64,000 bases of DNA, taken from Paragyromitra xinjiangensis. Its lineage: Eukaryota > Ascomycota > Pezizomycetes > Pezizales > Discinaceae. The stretch is from NCBI GenBank assembly GCA_038503065.1, contig JBCAMK010000014.1:1178001-1242000 (forward strand), in the 5' to 3' direction. The position numbers and the translations under genes were made by a program. Under the pieces are notes generated by a model. That model was not told where the DNA came from. It searched no databases and was given only the letters and a program-made list of their open reading frames with translations. Every line of letters begins with the position of its first letter. Positions within the stretch are counted from its first letter, which is position 1. Shown here in pieces: positions 44,822-58,349 of this stretch.

Positions 44822-46863
44822 TTACTCGACTTTGATACTGCTGTAAATCTTCCTTACGAAAAACCAGCTTGAAAAGAAGCCGATAGACCCTGTGAGCACG
44901 AAAAACAAGAATCCAATGAGTGCACTGTAGCCCAGATACAGTACATTACTTGTGAACCCTCCCAAGCTCAACTTTGAGATCCAGTATAAGATGGCATTGA
45001 GGAAGATATATATTGCACAGGCACCAGCTGTGAAGAAGGATCGCCATTGCCAGTGGTAATTTTCCGAGCAGAGAAGGAAGTAGATCAAGAGGATAGTGAC
45101 CGTTGAGCAAGTAATTATCTGTTTTTCCGAGGGTCAGAACCTGATGGAATAATAAGGTACTAGAGATGCGAACCATAATGCCGTAACAGACGAACAGGAA
45201 CCCAAACATGTAGTACACTTTATGGAACCAGATAGAGTTCATGATAAAGTACAGCTCGACAAAAATAGCTCCAAATGGCAGAATCCCGACCAAGAGCATA
45301 CTGGGTATCGGCTTAAGATACATAGACTGCTGCGGGATCTGCCGCGGAATCTGATTTGTACGAACAGGTGCTTCCATGGCCTATTTCAAAACCGGTCAGC
45401 TACGCTGGTAGTAAATTTTACTTGGGCAGAATTAAACCCACTGGAGACCTAAATCCAATCCAACTCCCACCAAAACTCAACGGCACACTAATAACAAACC
45501 AGATACCAACCAGGGCTAACATAGTAGTCAATGGCACAGCACCAGAAGAATTCTCGTAGATTAGAAAGAAGTTGAGGAGGAAAAATGAGCCAAAGACAAT
45601 TCCAGGAATAAACACGGGGGTGAGGATGATGTTGCGCTTCCAGGCTTCGCCGCCAAAAGACTTGTATGCTCTCGCCGAAATATAGCCGCCAATGAAACCG
45701 AAAAGGGTATAAAGCAGAATCATGACGGTTCCTAGGGACCCGCGATTTGAAGGCGACAAAAAGCCGAGGAGAGCAAAAATAATAGTAGCCCCAGTCATGA
45801 AGAACAATTGAGCGCCGGATCCTAAGAAGATGGAGAGTAGCATAGGGTTCTTGGGAGAGCGGAAGACATCCCCGTGAACAAGCTTCCAGCCAGAATCATC
45901 CTGCACATCCTCATTCAAGTCCAGCTGATTGTAACGGGCGATGTCCTTGCGGAGGGCTCGGAGAAGAACCATTCCAACCATTCCAGTAAGGAAAATAACG
46001 ATGATCGCCGAGTTGACCAAGGAGAACCAGTGGATGCGGGGATCGAAAACATGTAGATACTTGTCCCATCTGGTAGCCCAGACGGTAGGCGAATATCTCC
46101 AATAGACCGAATAAGTGAACAGAACCTCCGTCTCCTCGTCGGTCGACAACACCATCGGTGTCTCATCCAAACAGTCAGCACCAAACTCCCCAGCGCCCTC
46201 AACAATCTTAGAGTGCCGAGATGAGGGTTGGACGACAACTCCGACAACGCGATATCTCTTTTCCTTCGAGCGCGAGGATAGCTCATGATAATCGATGATA
46301 ATATCGTAGTGATTGTTGAACATGGCGATGGGATTCTGCTCGCTGGCGCCTCCGATCTCTCCCAGCGGGAACCCTTGCGAATAGAACTCAACATTCTCAA
46401 CCTCGTCTTTGTTCAACGTAGCAGCCGGCAGTCCATCGATCAGCCAATTGATGTTGTAGTTTTGAAAAATCCTCCTGTTGACGAATTTTGCCTTCCGAGT
46501 ATCAAATTTCTTGACATCACACAGCCTTTTGCAGGTTTCGTTTTTGGCCATATGTATCTCGAACGGTGAATCGAGGATGCGGTCGCCAAACAGGATCGAA
46601 CCTAGCGACTCCGAAACCTTCTTAGGGCCATCTTTAGGTCGACAGAAGTTGAATGCAGTGTGATAATAGTCGTAAGAGATAACAGAGCGGAGTTGTTGAT
46701 CTTCTTGCGAAAGGGTCGGAGTGAGGCGATTAACATTTAGGGGGACTTTGTCGCCGGCATTGTAGTCTGTCGGGGCGACACCAGGGAGGTAAAATGCCGA
46801 GGTGACGGAGGAGAGTAGAGATACAGCTCCAAGAACGGGGAGTAAAGGACTTGAAAACAGCAT
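44822..46863 (-). CDS. Transmembrane 9 superfamily (EMP70/TMN) protein (641 aa, three exons)
   Basis: Nine-helix protein of Golgi/endosome membranes, implicated in membrane protein sorting, adhesion and copper homeostasis. Exons: 46863-45442, 45380-45174 and 45118-44822; introns 61 and 55 bp (branch TTCTGACC), both phase 0. A signal peptide (MLFSSPLLPVLGAVSLLSSV, cleavage before FYLPG) is followed by a lumenal domain (FYLPGVAPTDYNAGDKVPLNVNRL, FNFCRP, ILFGDRI) of about 270 residues and then nine membrane segments. Family signatures: DDSGWKLVHGDVFR, SSGAVPLTT, NQIPRQIP, ILPFGAIFVELYFIM, WFHKVYYMFGFLF and ENYHWQWRSFF. It ends VRKIYSSIKVE; this terminal lysine region is the Golgi-retention type motif. 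Length is as usual. Confidence 0.94.
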
Positions 46864-48288
46864 TATTACGTACGAGATAGGACGAAGCCTATGTGTACCT
46901 GAGGCTTAAGGTGAGCCAGAACAAGGTGGTGAGATAGTGGGGGGGGGTGGTGGTGGTGGTGGCGTGAACGCGACAATAGATGACGTGGAAGATAAATAGG
47001 AACAATAGAAGACAGCAAAGACAGTAGAGAAGTAAGAACAAAAGGTAGGGATAAAATAAGAGAGGTTTGGACACTTGGCCAGCTAAGGTGAGGTATTTAG
47101 AGAGCTAATCCTAACAGTTGAAGCTTCAAGATCCTGGTGGATATAGAATAGGATCTATCTGCTACATAAAGTATTACTTTATTGGCATCCAAAATTTGTG
47201 GGTCGCGGCTGAGCTCCTGCCAAGCCTCTCCCGAGTGGCTCCAAACACTTGTCACCTTCTCCACCACCAATCAATAGTACATGTAGGTCAGTACACTTTT
47301 CTAGAGTAATACTACGTCTACTCTATATGCAGCCTGCCATCCTTTGGAACGCAAAGACTTATGTTTCATTCGACGGGATGCTCGGCAGCCTTGTAGCCAG
47401 ATCTTGGCATCTGAAGTTCGTGGGTTTCCTGTCAAGCTCCTCCTGCCAAGCCTTTGCTTCACCAACAGGTGCATCGCGCACTCTCAACACCTCACTACCA
47501 ACACCGACACCGACATTAGCTTCGTATCTACATGTAGCCACCAGTCCTCTCTTGCGCTCTGCGATGGAATTGGAATAAATCTATCCAATATCACTTTTCT
47601 TGAATCATTCGGTTCATTATCTAGTCAGACAACCGTTCACGATTGGTCACTCGTACCAGCTTGTGCATCGTCGATCAGACCTTGAGCTGCTGTTTAAGGT
47701 GTTGTCAGTAAATACACAGGACATCGACACTTTGCTCTCATGGACACCGCATGTAGGCTTAGCGTAGCCATCATCTAGCTCACTGGGATACAACCATTTC
47801 TGTGAAGCATACATGTACTTCTTATCACTCACCATATGTCACTCGTCGATCAGAACCGTTCGCATCATGTCAAAGGAACTCCAAACAGTTAGCCGACATA
47901 TGGGTGATAAGGACCGTGTGGCTTCAGCCCTCTTGCCAAGCTATGAGGATACATGTATTCTTTGACTGCTAGAGCTCTTTAAAGGGCTATGTTCGCCTAG
48001 TGCCCTACCCGTTAGAAGGGCCAGAACGAAACTTTGCTTCCCCCCCCATTCCGACGTCTTCGCGATGAGGTTTGCATCGGGTGTTTCAAGTGTCGCTGGC
48101 TTTGGGCTCAGGGCAAGGGCAAAAGGGCTTGGCAACCATACTGGAGAACCCAGACCACATCTCCAGGACCAGAGCTCACCAACCTTCCAACGACCACTTA
48201 CTGCTACCGCGAGCAATCGCCGTGCGATCTAGCATTCCACTTAAATCTTTCTCTATTGTTTTGAGTGTTCCCGAGTACCGTCGCCACG
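46864..48288. other. Bidirectional intergenic region between the TM9 and PCI genes
   Basis: It holds the promoters of both divergent genes. A short G9/(GGT)n microsatellite lies at about 46938-46963. No convincing ORF otherwise. Confidence 0.55.
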
Positions 48289-49987
48289 ATGTCGTGGCCT
48301 TCGCGTTCTAACGCTCCAGCACTTCTCACCCAATTCCTTCAGACCGTTTCGGATGCTCGCGCCGCTCCTAATCCCCAGCTAGTTTCGAGCTGTCTCAATG
48401 CTGACCCGCGGTATATCACACAGAACCAACTGATGATTTCACTGCGCGAAGAGCTCATCAATAATCCTCGCTCAATCAAGCCGAATGCTGAAAGAGTGCT
48501 TACTGATGAGTGGCCGGGATTCACCGAGCTTGTAATTGGTTACTTGAATTACGTCGCCGCCTTGGATCCGGCAGTTCTGTGGGATATTGGAGTGATGAAT
48601 CCTTGGTACAAGAATTTGAAGGCTTATATGGCGTAAGTGGGTTAACTTTGATTTTTCGGCGACTCGGTCTGCTTACCCTTCCCCCCAGTGTTTTAAATCC
48701 AGCCTTCAACTCGAACAACGGGAGTCTCTTGATTCCACTGATCAAGAGCACCACAACCCTACTCACAAACTTCGCGTTGAAAATCGATCTCCATGTGGGC
48801 GATCCCGGGTACAACAGCTCGCACTTTGCGATGAACTCTCTTCTCCGTACATTTAACAACACCCTCGCCGAGCGTACTTTCTTTAACGGCCCCCCCACTC
48901 TTCAGATAATCAGCAAGAAATCTGCCACTCTTCATATTGCCAATCTGCTATTCAAATTATATTTTAAGGTCAGAGGCCTCCGTCAAACCCAGGATACGGA
49001 GCAGCCAAAGCTAACATCGCCAAGCTTAATCAAAATCGGTTATGCGCAACAATTCACACAAACATTGAAGCGGCCTCAATCCCATCCTACCTCAATCTTT
49101 ACCCCAAAGCTGATGTTGTTTCCTACAAATACTATCTTGGCCGCCAGCACTTCTTTAATGCCCATTTCACAAATGCGCTATCCACCCTCACATCAGCCTA
49201 TGATCTCTCGCGTGTACAGGACCTGAAACAACGCCGGCTAATTCTCCTCTACATGATTACCTCCGCTATCATCCTCGGGAAATTCCCCTCCCAGCACCTC
49301 TTCTCCCGCCCCGAATGCGCAGGCTTCGCCGAAATGTTCTATCCCATCTGCCATGCTATCCGCCTTGGCGATTTCTGCGGGTTCCGCCACGCTCTTGGGG
49401 ACGAAGGCCCCGGGGCATGGAAACGGGAATGGTGGATCAAATGGGAGCTTTACCTCGCTCTGCGAAATAGATGCCAAATCCTCCTATGGCGTGGCCTAAT
49501 CCGACGAACGTACCTAGTCACAAGACAGACCACGAATCAGCTGGCAGCTGGCGCGAAGCCGGCGCCTCCAACTGTGGCTATGAACGATGTCCTGGCACTC
49601 GGGCGATATCTCCATCAAATACCAGGCCAGAACAATACCAGCATAAGCACCAATCCCTTATTCCTTGGTGCGGATAACGATTCTGAGGACGGTGAGGATA
49701 GCGATGAGGAGGAAGGTGGATACTTTGGACTGAAGATGCAGATGGTTGATGTTGAAACCGCAGTTGTTAGCTTGCTGGATCAGGGTTTCATTAAAGGTTA
49801 TATTGCGCGCCAGGTTACAGGGCCGCTGATAGTGCTCAGCAGGAGTGGAATGTTCCCGCCTGTTGCGGAGGTTTACTCTGGAAGTAAATGGAAGGATGAT
49901 GGAGCTGAGGTGGAGGAAGTGAACCCCTTTGCAGGTGGAGGTGGAAGGGTGATTAATTTAAAGGGTGTTAAGGCGATTGGAGAGTAG
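48289..49987 (+). CDS. csn12: PCI-domain protein, COP9 signalosome subunit 12 / THP1 type (528 aa, three exons)
   Basis: Homologues act with the COP9 signalosome or, like Thp1/PCID2, in mRNA export (TREX-2). Exons: 48289-48632, 48689-48968 and 49025-49987. Intron 2 (48969-49024) has a perfect AGCTAAC branch and AAG end, and joins YFK to LNQNRLCATIHTNIE, the expected family pattern. Recognisable parts: ALKIDLHVGDPG, LLFKLYFKLNQNRLC, YPKADVVSYKYYLGR, LSTLTSAYDLS and RRLILLYMITSAIILGKFP. Then comes the PCI region with WELYLALRNRCQILLWRGLIRR and VETAVVSLLDQGFIKGYIARQ. An acidic insert (DNDSEDGEDSDEEEGG) lies inside the PCI part. The distinction between CSN12 and THP1 cannot be settled by eye. Confidence 0.88.
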
Positions 49988-51718
49988 GGGAAATAATTTC
50001 AACAGATATCCCGTTAAAGTTTGTATGATAGGGTATGTGCATGGTGACTGAAGATAGGTGGATATGAATTTTGGTGTCTTTTGGCGTTATGTTTTTGGAG
50101 GGTTAGTTATGTTTACTGCGTAACTTTCTTTTTCTGCACCTAGAACGGCTGTATGATATGTATGTAAAAAAAAGGGTAACGATGGGGATAGAATTTATTT
50201 ATATATCTTGGGAGTGGGAAAGGGACTTACCTTTCAAGATAAAAACAGAAATAACTGCGACCTCCAGTAGTAGTATCACTTAACACGAGTAATAAAGTAA
50301 TCTTCTGGTGGGGTCATGGTGAGAAAAGATAGTTATATATCCGCAAGTTCATGATGAAAAAACACGTCCTTTGAGGGCCCGTTCTAGTAGACGTGGCACT
50401 AGCGTCTCGTGTCCCGCATACGTTAGAACCTTAATTTCAGGTGATTGACGCTCTTAGATTTCTAGAAGTGAAAGTACATGTAGTGTTGGGTTTTGGACCT
50501 GAGGTGGGATCTATCAAAATCCCGCTCTATTGAAATTTAGACTTTGTATGATTCTGAGCTTACAGTGTGCGGCGAAACTTCTGCAAATTACGTGTAGTTC
50601 TTGTGGGCTTGAACTTTCAGTGATTGAAGTACCGAACCGGAGCGCTTTCTGTCACGGATGTTTGACTCACTCGACTTTGACAGTTACTCGCCGTGTCACA
50701 GTGAAGTATTTGAGCTAGGCTTTATTATACATGTAGAACTAAGGTAGTTATTAGATGAAGCCATAGGGAGTTTGCAGTGAAGCATACATATGTATCTATG
50801 AAGGATTCAGATATCGATCGGCTCGTTCCTTAGGAGTGCTAAGGTTACGAGTCACCGAACGAAGCTATCTCCTAGTAACCACTTTAAGTGTCTCTGCAAA
50901 CTCTTTTGCTAGAGTATAATACATTATAGTTATCCTAAAAGCGAGGGCCATGTATATGCGGTCGTGGCGCCTAGCCCCAAATGTGGGTATGCACAATGAA
51001 AATAATTACTGCTCAACAAAGGAGAAAGCATCATATTTCGCCATTATTGCTTAGGTAATAACGGTACGTCCTTTATTTCTTGTGGGAGGCATGATGGATT
51101 TGGGTGTTGTACTGTGGGGCTCTTGAACGCAACTGTACTTTTTAGCCCAGCCTTGGGTTTTAGGTAAAGTGGTAGGTGGATGCGGGATTAGCCGAGCCCT
51201 GCCTACAAACGACATAGCATTGCATAAAGCTGCGGCGCACATAATCCCAGTAGCAACCGCAAATCGCTTACGGCAATGTTAGGAATCCATAATCATTGCC
51301 GCTATCATTATTCAGATGAAGCGGTCCGGAAGCCCTGCTTTGAAACCAAAATTTTTATCTAGATCTGTGCAAGTAAATTGGATTGGACTGCTGTTTCCTT
51401 AAGTCGTGATCTTTCATGGCCGCTGGACGCATAATAAAGGACGTGGGGAGGGAATGGAATACAGGATACAGCTCCTTTCGGACAATTTTGTTCTATGGTT
51501 GATCAAAATCGCTCTCAACCTGCCTTTGAATCCAACATCGTTGTTCTACGTTACCTGCACAACATCTCTCCAGGATCGCGATTACGGGAAATTGAACGCA
51601 GTGCCGATCTCTAGTTACTCGGTTCCATCAGCGGTATTTCTTGGTAGACCCTATATCTGTCGTCCAGTCCCTGGATTACAACTTGGAGGAGAGTAGAAAT
51701 TAAAAACATCGCTGTGCA
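49988..51718. other. Intergenic, ~1.7 kb, no gene seen
   Basis: AT-rich; short frames only. It includes the promoter of the MFS transporter gene. Confidence 0.5.
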
Positions 51719-53550
51719 ATGGCTGTTCAAGGTGATCTGGAAAGTAATCATTCCAATACCACTCCTGATAGTTCTAGGCCTCAAGCGGCTGTAAGTGATA
51801 TGAACTCTGATGATAGGATAGTGGCAAGTGAGGAGCCAATGGCACTGGAGACGAAAGGAGAGAAGTCATACGATACGCTTGGAAGAGGAGATGCTGGAGG
51901 GAATATGTTCAGAAATATTTGGCATGAATATGTGTTCATTTTCATCGTCACCTCAGCACAGCTGATTACCGTGAGCTTTCATTCGTGCACTGATATTTGA
52001 TACGGGAATTGGTTATTCAAGGGATGGAACAGCAAGCGAATCTAGGGAACACCATTCTTCCTATATACGACATCTCACGGGGACTTGGCTTACCTGAGGA
52101 TGAAACTAAAAATCAGAGCTGGTTCATCGCTAGTTACTCGTAAGCAATTTCCTGCTATCAACTCACCTTTAGTTGAATTTAGAGTGGTTAATGAATATAG
52201 GTGTACCGTTGGAGCATTCGTTCTAATTACCGGCCGTCTCGGTGATTTATACGGTTTCAAGAATATGTTTATGATTGGTTGGGTCTGGTTAGCGATCTGG
52301 AGTTTAGCGGCCGGGTTTGCACCAAACTCAATCTCTTTCGACATATTTCGCGCCCTTTCCGGGATCGGGCCTTCTATATTAATGCCGAACGCTGCAGCTT
52401 TGTTAGCGAACGGCTGGGATGAACAATGGAAAAAGAACCTAGCATTCGCAATATTCGGAGCTATTGCTCCGGCAGGGTTCGTAATCGGTGCTGCAGCAGG
52501 TGCCGTGATCACGGAGTGTGGTGGTACTTGGGAATGGATTTACTGGAGCATGGCGATAGTTGCGCTAGTATATGCACTTATTAGTTGGTGGATTGTCCCA
52601 AGTAAAGGTGGAATGAATAGACATGGCACCGGAAATATCGACTACATGGGAAGTGTCTTTGGTGTTGCAGGGTTGGTATTGATTTTTGTATCATTAAAGT
52701 GAGTTTCACATCCATGGATTCATGATTCCTTTAGTTATCATGTGAACTAATTCTTGGGTAATTTTAGTGGGGGACCTACATTCGGATGGAGGGCGCCTAC
52801 CTGCGGTGTCTTATTAGCCGTGGGAGTACTATCAATAGCTCTATTCTGTTATATAGAGACTTTCGTCGAGCATCCAATCCTTCCGATGAGCATTTTCAGT
52901 AGTGCAGCATTTACTGCAGTTGCTGTGAGCCTTTGCTTAGGCTGGATGAGCTTTGGAATGTTCCAATTCTACACCCCTCACTTGTAAGGTCCTCAATATT
53001 CTAAAGAAACGGAAGTATCTAACTATACTCTAGCCTGATGGAGTTTCGCGGACTTTCTCAACTTGAAACATCACTCCAACTCCTCCCTTGTGCCGTTGTT
53101 GGCATCTGCGCGGCTTGTATGGCAGTATTCATGCTGCCCCGAGTCCCTGGCTACATCATATTCGGTATATCAATGTTTTGTTTCTTCCTCGGGCAACTCT
53201 TGCTAGCTTTAACACCTGTTGAGCAGATTTACTGGCGAATGACTTTCCCAACGTTTATCCTCATTTGCATGGGGCCAGATTTGTCATTCGCTTGTTCATC
53301 TCTTATTGCATCAGACAAGCTGCCAAAGGAACAACAAGGTGTGGCAGGGAGTTTCATTAATACAATTGTTAATTACTCGATTGCATTGGGGCTAGCGCTA
53401 GCAGGAAATTTAGAGGCTACGGTTAGTGATCATGGGGATGATCGGCTGAAGGGATTTCGAGCGGCTTGGTTCTTAGGTGCTGGGTTTGCGGCCCTGGGGA
53501 TTATTATGACGGCGATATTCCACAAAGGAATGGCGAAACGTCACAAGTAA
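51719..53550 (+). CDS. MFS transporter, DHA2/ATR1-like, 14-TM type (529 aa, five exons)
   Basis: Proton-coupled efflux or transport of small molecules at the plasma membrane; substrate unknown. Exons: 51719-51970, 52033-52139, 52201-52698, 52768-52983 and 53034-53550; introns 50-69 bp, all in frame. A hydrophilic N-terminus of about 65 residues precedes TM1 (YVFIFIVTSAQLITQANLGNTILPIYDI). The family motif A is GRLGDLYGFKNMF after TM2. The motif-C-like stretch is APAGFVIGAAAGAVITECGGTWEWIYW, the antiporter signature region. Later TMs include FLMEFRGLSQLETSLQLLPCAVVGI and the C-terminal GFRAAWFLGAGFAALGIIMTAIF. It is closest in style to fungal Atr1/Amf1-like proteins. No biosynthetic cluster surrounds it. 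Confidence 0.9.
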
Positions 53551-53887
53551 AAAGGCGGCGGATGCACCGGGGATGAAATATATTTCTTTTGTTTTTCTGC
53601 TTGTTGATACATGTAATCTTACTACCAGAGACGAAGGCTCATAACTACATGTATGTCCTCAGGGCAAGGAATGGGACGGGTTGATATTACATGTTGTGTT
53701 GCGTGGAATCATGCGTAGTGTCTGTATGTGCTTTAGGGTTAGGGTTTCTAGATGACGCACAGTATGGCGGCAACCAACAGGTGTCAGACAGCCCACTTTA
53801 TCTGCCCCTCAGTGTTATTTGACTCACGTCAAGCACGCCCATCTTCTTCCATTCATCACCTTCCATATAATTTCGCAGAAGCTCATC

Positions 53888-54601
53888 ATGGCTCCCAAGA
53901 AACAAGTGGGCGAAAACTCAAAGAAAGCATTGGAGCAGGCTCGCAAAGCTGACAAGGCGGCTGCTAAAGCTGGGGCCGAAGTTGCGAAGAAGTCTGCCGT
54001 CGAGGATGAGGAATGGTCTAAAGGTCAAAAGGATAGCGGAAAGAAGTAAGTTGTAAATAGCCTGCACTTAACAAAGGCCTTTTCGTTTCGAAAGTGCTTT
54101 CCTGATAAACAAGATAGGGAAGCTGCGGAAGCCAAGAAACGTGAAGCCGCTGCCCGAAAAGCCGCTGCCGCTGCCGCTCTTGCGGAAGAGGAAGCTGCTC
54201 TCCCATCAAAACCTAAAGCCAAATCAAAGGCTCCAGAAAAACGAACTCGCGGAGTCGATGGTGCTCTTGCTAGTCTTAACGCATCTGGGATCGATGATGC
54301 CCTCGATGCTTTGGCTTTGGCTTCGGATACGAGCAAGGGAAGTGTAGACAGACACCCTGAAAGAAGGTTTAAGGCAGCCTATGCAGCCTATGAGGAACGA
54401 AGGCTACCTGAGATCCGAGAGGAGCACAAGGGCCTAAGGCTTGGGCAGATGAAAGAAATCATCAAGAAGGAATTCGAGAAGAGCCCAGAAAACCCGTTCA
54501 ATCAAACAGGTGTCGTCAACTACGATGCGACCAGGGAGGAAATCGAAGCCAAAAAGAGAGAGGAGAGGGAGAAGATTGAGGCAAGATTGGCTACGGAATA
54601 G
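53888..54601 (+). CDS. CCDC124/Lso2-family ribosome-associated protein (213 aa, two exons)
   Basis: Family members bind idle 80S ribosomes at the GTPase centre and tRNA sites and help them recover after starvation. Exons 53888-54045 and 54118-54601; the intron 54046-54117 must end at GATAG/G, since the earlier AAG would place a stop. The N-terminal helix is the hallmark: MAPKKQVGENSKKALEQARK, then a long Lys/Ala/Glu coiled coil (KREAAARKAAAAAALAEEEA). The conserved C-terminal DUF1014-type region follows: HPERRFKAAYAAYEERRLPEIRE, LRLGQMKEIIKKEFEKSPENPFNQ. Length is as usual for the family. Confidence 0.92.
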
Positions 54602-55279
54602 ACGTTTGAAGCGAGGAAGGGGGCAATGGGTAAGATGGCAACAGGTTGGAATGCTTTCAGGGCATAGTATCAATTTCACGGGCCCTACCCAAGATTGTAC
54701 GCTATAATTATTTGGTCTTGTGGTTGATTTTTCCTAGTCTTTTTCTCGATAGGAATTTTAAGTGTGGCCTTTCCAATGGCTTCGTAGATTGCAAGCCCTT
54801 CATACAAATTCTTTAATTGTTTCATTTCGTCCTGAGTTTCGTCACGCAATTCTCATTGCCTGGCTAGCGCTGCCACATACTGAGGAAATTTGTGGGGTCG
54901 GCCAAGCAGCGAAACGGAGAAGCTTTGTCCGGTATTCTCGCTCAGTGTTCTGAAAATATAACCCCACCGATTAGCGAAACTGTTTTCCTAAGCTGTAGTG
55001 CCGATAGAAAAGCACTTTGTTCTCCTTGGGAAGCGAAGTAAATACCCCTATGGTCTTGATTTTTTAGGCAGTTTCGGATTTTCCGGATTCTTTGTTCTCC
55101 AAACCTTAATTAAATCGATTGGCATTTGCCACCACTAAAATCATCATTTTCAAAGATGCCGACGCATACGAAGTCCTGAGATATCAAGCATGAAAACAAT
55201 CAAGGAGCCGGCAGTAAAATCTTTCTCGGTTATTAAACAGATTTGCTCCTAGCTACGTCAATATCTCGCTGTTGCTGAA
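54602..55279. other. Intergenic, no gene seen
   Basis: About 680 bp between two + strand genes, AT-rich, with short frames only. It holds the promoter of the following gene. Confidence 0.5.
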
Positions 55280-57347
55280 ATGGACCCAATGTCGAAGGCT
55301 TCGCATCTTACCCCGATCAATATCGATGAAGCAAATGCCAGCGATCCAGAAACACATAATGTACTAAGACCTCTTTCGCCATCTGCGGTTCCATCCGCAC
55401 CATTCACCCCTTACTCAGTTAGCAGATTCTCAAGTGCGTCAAGGAAGTCCTTTACAAGTGAGGATTTCAGAAGGGAGCCTGAAGAGGCAGAGAATATGAA
55501 GTTTCAAAGTGTAATGCCGAGCCAGATATCGATGGTGAGAGTGCTGTCTAAACTGGCAAGCAAGGGTGACCAAAATAGATTAAAGAGGGGCAGAGCAAAT
55601 AGAGAGAGTGTTCAAGGCCTGGAATCTTTGGAGGAGCCAGGTGACAACGGAGGAAAAGCGAAAGATGCAGAAGAGGCAGGAGAGGTCAATGTTAATGGTA
55701 TGTAGGAAATTTTAGTTCGTCAAACCTCACCGAATAATGATGCTGATTCCAACAGGAGAAGCATATGTTTTGCATGAGGACGGCGTTTTCAAACCTCTAA
55801 ACCTATGCATGTCGGTAAAAGCACACTTCAGAGGCTATGCTCTACGTAAAAATAGAATATTTAAGCCCCTCAGTGGAAGTCCTGCTGCTATAGCTATTGA
55901 AGCAGGCACACTTTACAGAGTCACGCCAACAAATAAGTATTCACACACTAATGAAGGCCAGGAACACACTTCTAGGGCTCTTCACAGAATTAAAAATGTG
56001 TCACAGCTATTAATGCGCGGCACTAGCGGTCAGGAGGAATATATGTATGTATATGATCCACATTGGGAAGGATTTGTTCGTACCGACGAAACACGACGAT
56101 TCCCTCCCGAGAAGGCGATTTTGAAGCCAGGGGACTTTAAAAACTCTGTCCATACACAGGATTCTGAATATTTATTCGCTTCAGCAGATGACGCTCTCCG
56201 CAAAGCAGATAGAGTCGAGGAAATAACAAATTGGCAGAATCTCCCGGCACGCAGGCTCTCAACAAACAATCCCCTGTTAAGATCATTAACTCTTCCTTCG
56301 AAAAAGTTTACAAGCCCACAGATACCCCCTGAACCGATCACACAGCTCCCCCAAACTCCAGCAATGTTCACCAGGCCCGCGATAAAGCAAGATCTAAGAC
56401 TTGATGAGCAAGGGTCATGGTTAAATATTGATTTGCCGTTGCTCCAACAAGATCCACAAGTCGGCAAGCATGAAAACGGGGTCCCGCATGCACTTTCCCC
56501 GCTATCTTTTGCCCAAAATACCGATAACTTCCCGCTTAACGACGTGATTTACGAAGAATCTTCGCTTAATGGGGCTGTGACCCCATCTTCGCCCACAGTT
56601 ATCGAGTTCCATAAGCCAATAAGTCCTGCTTCAGAAATTGGGACTTCACAGGCAGCAGCTCTTTATGCTCCTGGCCTTCAGCAACTGGCTAATGAATGTG
56701 TACTGGTTCTTTGTTTATACGGCAGTCAAATTTCTAGCCGTCCGAAACTAGCTCGCATAGTAATCCCGAATAGCTCCTCATCAGATTTTGATGATGAGAA
56801 GCTGTTCCTCAAGATGCGTGATGAGTACCGAAAGCTTCGGGGCTTTTGGCGGCGGTGGTTTTCTCTGAAGGGCCTAAAGCATATTGATCTTATTGAGGTA
56901 TGTCAGATATTTTTTTAAATTACCGACCCTAGTATAGGAAGGTTTATGTTTCATGAAGTTAACTAAGCTTAGTGCTATAAAAGCGATAAGCGTCAAATCT
57001 TCCCAGACTCCTTTCCGATTGACGATCGTGGCTTCTCTCCAAAGAAGCTATTAGACAACTATCTTAAACCATGCAAAGTTTCCGGTGATCGCCATTGGGT
57101 AGAGTGGATATATCAACTTAATAGCGAGGAGAACCAATATGCGCTGGAGTTTATTGTGGATTGGAGGTCAGAAAAGATTCTTGCAGCTGCACTTGTCCCT
57201 ATCACCCTAAGCATCAGTGCTGGGGTTTTATGGTACTTTCTATACCCCGGACAGGAACATCTGGTTGCATTTGTTTTGGGGGCCTTTATACTGTGTTTAG
57301 GGTGGTCAATTGTTGGTTTGCTTGCGGCACTTAGCTATGTTGTTTAA
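55280..57347 (+). CDS. Membrane-anchored protein of unknown function (644 aa, three exons)
   Basis: Exons: 55280-55697, 55756-56897 and 56973-57347; introns 58 and 75 bp, in frame. The N-terminal ~140 residues are Ser/Pro/Glu-rich and probably disordered. The middle contains a repeated-looking PLNLCMSVKAHF...IFKPLSG region and proline-rich stretches (IPPEPITQLPQTP). Near the C-terminus is a conserved-looking block, MRDEYRKLRGFWRRWFSLKG, then CYKSDKRQIFPDSFPIDDRGF, DRHWVEWIYQL and EYALEF-like FIVDWRSEK. Two membrane helices close the protein: ILAAALVPITLSISAGVLWYF and HLVAFVLGAFILCLGWSIVG. Similar layouts occur in uncharacterised ascomycete proteins. No function is claimed. Confidence 0.85.
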
Positions 57348-57877
57348 GGTATCGGAACATGAATTGAGGTATCTTGTGTTCTTTTGAAATAATTTGCGGC
57401 CAAATTCACTAGCTACGACTATTCGATGATGCTCATTCACGGTCTCGTCTCCAGAGGCACCGCCCTATCTTTTCAACCCTATACTTACTTCCAACTTTAC
57501 AACTCCAAAGAGCGATAACGGCTATCCAAAGTGATATAGCTACTGCTGATAATGATTTAATAAGGGAAACTAGTGACAACTGCGGTGGTTTCACTAAAAT
57601 CAGATAGTAGTCGAAGACTCTCATAATGGCTCCTGAGGGTAGATATGTCAGCAGAGCATGGAGATTAGCTTCATATTTGTACACCCACGACGCTTAGGGG
57701 CTCCAAGAAGGATTCGCTGCCAATCCAAACATTACTTCGTTACGTCTACCGCTTTGTATAATAATTGCCGACTGTAGGAGAATTAAAAATGGGGTTCAAT
57801 CGTTAGGATGCAAAACTCCAATTGCGAGTAATTATAAACAATATTGTGAAGCAAACAAAAAATGTGGGGGTACTATA
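57348..57877. other. Intergenic, no gene seen
   Basis: 530 bp between the 3' end of the two-TM protein gene and the pogo-type MITE. Only short frames. Confidence 0.5.
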
Positions 57878-58349
57878 CAGTACAATCGCCCTATAAGAAT
57901 ATGATTTTGCAGCGACACCATATTCTTATAAGGGGTATTCTTACAGAAGACCCGAGTGATTTTTCATGACCCTGCGTTGCGGCTCCTTCAAGTTTTCTTG
58001 ATCAATTGTATTATTAATGTCTCTCTATCTACCTACATATATACCTTATATAACTACGCAGACTGATCTTTAAACCCCATAGTGATCTTTTTCTGCTCCT
58101 GGCCCGTCATCTCTGCCACAGTGTAACTTAAACAGGAGCAAGAAGCTAGGGATGATCCATCTAAGTCAGAGGTCTCCCCTAACCCTGACTGCCATATAAG
58201 AATATACTAATAAAAAACAGCAGGCTGCTAAGAATATTCTTTTACAGCAATATTCTTACTTTTGCATACAAAATTCTCTGGTTCTGCTGGCCATATCCTT
58301 ATAGGCTGTTTATTCTTATAAACAGAATTCTTATAGGGCGATCCTACTG
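57878..58349. mobile_element. Pogo/Fot1-type MITE, 472 bp, TA-flanked
   Basis: Terminal inverted repeats CAGTACAATCGCCCTATAAG on the left and CAGTAGGATCGCCCTATAAG read from the right. TA on both sides (57876-57877, 58350-58351). Interior has more TATAAGAATAT motifs and no ORF. The subterminal CGAGTGATTTTTCATGA also occurs, inverted, at 29623-29640 near the decayed pogo element, so both belong to one family. Confidence 0.85.
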